64,000 nucleotides of DNA from Agrobacterium tumefaciens (GTDB taxonomy: Bacteria > Pseudomonadota > Alphaproteobacteria > Rhizobiales > Rhizobiaceae): contig CP048470.1 in assembly GCA_025559845.1 (NCBI GenBank), positions 1,721,001-1,785,000 of the forward strand, in the 5' to 3' direction. The position numbers and the translations under genes are program-made. The notes beneath the pieces were generated by a model. It saw only the letters and a list, made by a program, of their open reading frames with translations, was not told the DNA's origin and made no database searches. Shown here piece by piece: positions 63,446-64,000 of this stretch. Within the stretch, counting starts at the first letter, position 1, and each line of letters opens with the position of its first letter.

Positions 63446-64000
63446 GGTTGCACCGCCAGGCGACCGGTACGTGAAGCCTCGATTGCGGCAACGACATTCG
63501 GCAACGTCACCGTGCCGACCAGTTCGCCCACCGGGCTGACAATCACGCCACGGCCGGACGGCGAGCTGAGCGCAGCGTCCAGTACATGCCGCAGACTGCT
63601 GCCTTCAGCGGCAAGCGTTCCGCTGAGGTTGATATCGCCTTCGCGCAATGGATTTTTGATGCTTTGGACATCTGCCCAGCCAATCGGTCTGTTTTCAGCA
63701 TCGGCCACAAGAACCCACCGATCCGTGGCAATCTCGCGCAGGGCCTCCGGGCTGGTGCCGAGGACTGCCGTCGGTTCCTTTCCAAGGGCGACGCCGTTGT
63801 CGAACTCCGAAAAGCCGAGAATGCGGTAGCCACGGTCGCGCCCAATGAAGTCTGCGACGAAGTCGTCGGCTGGCCGTGCGAGCAGCTCCTGTGGCGTTGC
63901 AATCTGTGCAAGCGTGCCGCCGGTTCGGAGAACGGCGACCTGATCGCCGAGCTTGAGCGCTTCATCGATATCGTGCGTTACCATGATGATCGTTTTGCCG
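63442..64000 (-). CDS. OpuC-type ABC transporter ATP-binding protein (C-terminal part, runs off the window)
   Basis: Visible are the last ~186 residues: the end of the ATPase domain with switch His in IIMVTHDIDEALKLGDQ, then ARPADDFVADFIGRDRG and two CBS domains (segments around LPRIATDRWVLV-like region at EIATDRWVLVADAENRP and SSPSGRGVIVSPVGELVGT). CBS domains in OpuA/OpuC ATPases sense ionic strength or nucleotides, so uptake may be osmotically gated. Walker A, signature and Walker B lie beyond position 64000. First gene seen of the minus-strand operon. Confidence 0.9.
   Translation of the reverse strand, partial: GKTIIMVTHDIDEALKLGDQVAVLRTGGTLAQIATPQELLARPADDFVADFIGRDRGYRILGFSEFDNGVALGKEPTAVLGTSPEALREIATDRWVLVADAENRPIGWADVQSIKNPLREGDINLSGTLAAEGSSLRHVLDAALSSPSGRGVIVSPVGELVGTVTLPNVVAAIEASRTGRLAVQP

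Overview
The window looks like a piece of an Agrobacterium/Rhizobium-type alphaproteobacterial genome (Rhizobiaceae). The protein at 4961-5830 is, from memory, almost residue-for-residue the D-psicose (D-allulose) 3-epimerase of Agrobacterium tumefaciens. The photoreceptor at 23178-25388 closely resembles the Agrobacterium bacteriophytochrome Agp1. Several intergenic regions carry GGAAC-N16/17-CGTT promoters, typical of the alphaproteobacterial general stress sigma factor EcfG. Solute importers dominate, with many 4-nt overlapping operon genes. No rRNA, tRNA, CRISPR array, intact insertion sequence or phage was seen, so this reads as metabolically flexible accessory DNA (secondary chromosome or large plasmid), not an integrated element.

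Layout. 1-5830: ribose/fructose-type ABC importer (ATPase cut by the window edge), two ketose 3-epimerases and a P-loop sugar kinase, probably for rare ketoses such as allulose. 5964-7800: SDR gene and divergent LysR regulator. 8095-9003: membrane diguanylate cyclase, then a short decayed coding stretch. 9344-20787: sugar-acid locus with SGNH hydrolase and dgoK on the minus strand, and a divergent ten-gene operon (DHDPS-family lyase, enolase-superfamily dehydratase, MalFGK-type importer, two SDRs, and an IclR regulator fused to an SMP-30 lactonase). 20841-22983: alpha-amylase and a ferritin-like stress protein. 23178-30422: light/stress signalling block with bacteriophytochrome, response regulators, a CHASE3 kinase and two receiver-fused kinases. 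30640-36237: RidA, a TRAP transporter, an M20 amidohydrolase and a LysR regulator. 36467-44800: acid/energy block with aspartate:alanine antiporter, aspartate 4-decarboxylase, a CBS-BON protein, an internally deleted P-type ATPase, phosphoketolase and acetate kinase.

44831-55466 is stress flavoured: SbmA/YddA-like ABC protein, YghA-like SDR, a tight three-gene cassette (N-formylglutamate amidohydrolase-like protein, DUF1704 metallopeptidase, glutathione-synthetase-like ATP-grasp ligase), PRC-barrel protein, FAD oxidoreductase, topoisomerase IB, CsbD and MgtC. 55612-58697 holds a dead binding-protein remnant, an XRE regulator and a divergent desaturase plus PhnD-like pair.

58727-64000 (minus strand, running off the right edge) may be the most interesting part. 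An OpuC-type quaternary-amine importer, a HutC-like regulator and a histidine-ammonia-lyase homologue that has lost exactly the Ala-Ser-Gly tripeptide that forms the MIO cofactor are encoded together. The combination suggests an operon for uptake and trimethylamine elimination of ergothioneine or a related histidine betaine. The DUF1704/ATP-grasp cassette is the second candidate for an undescribed system.
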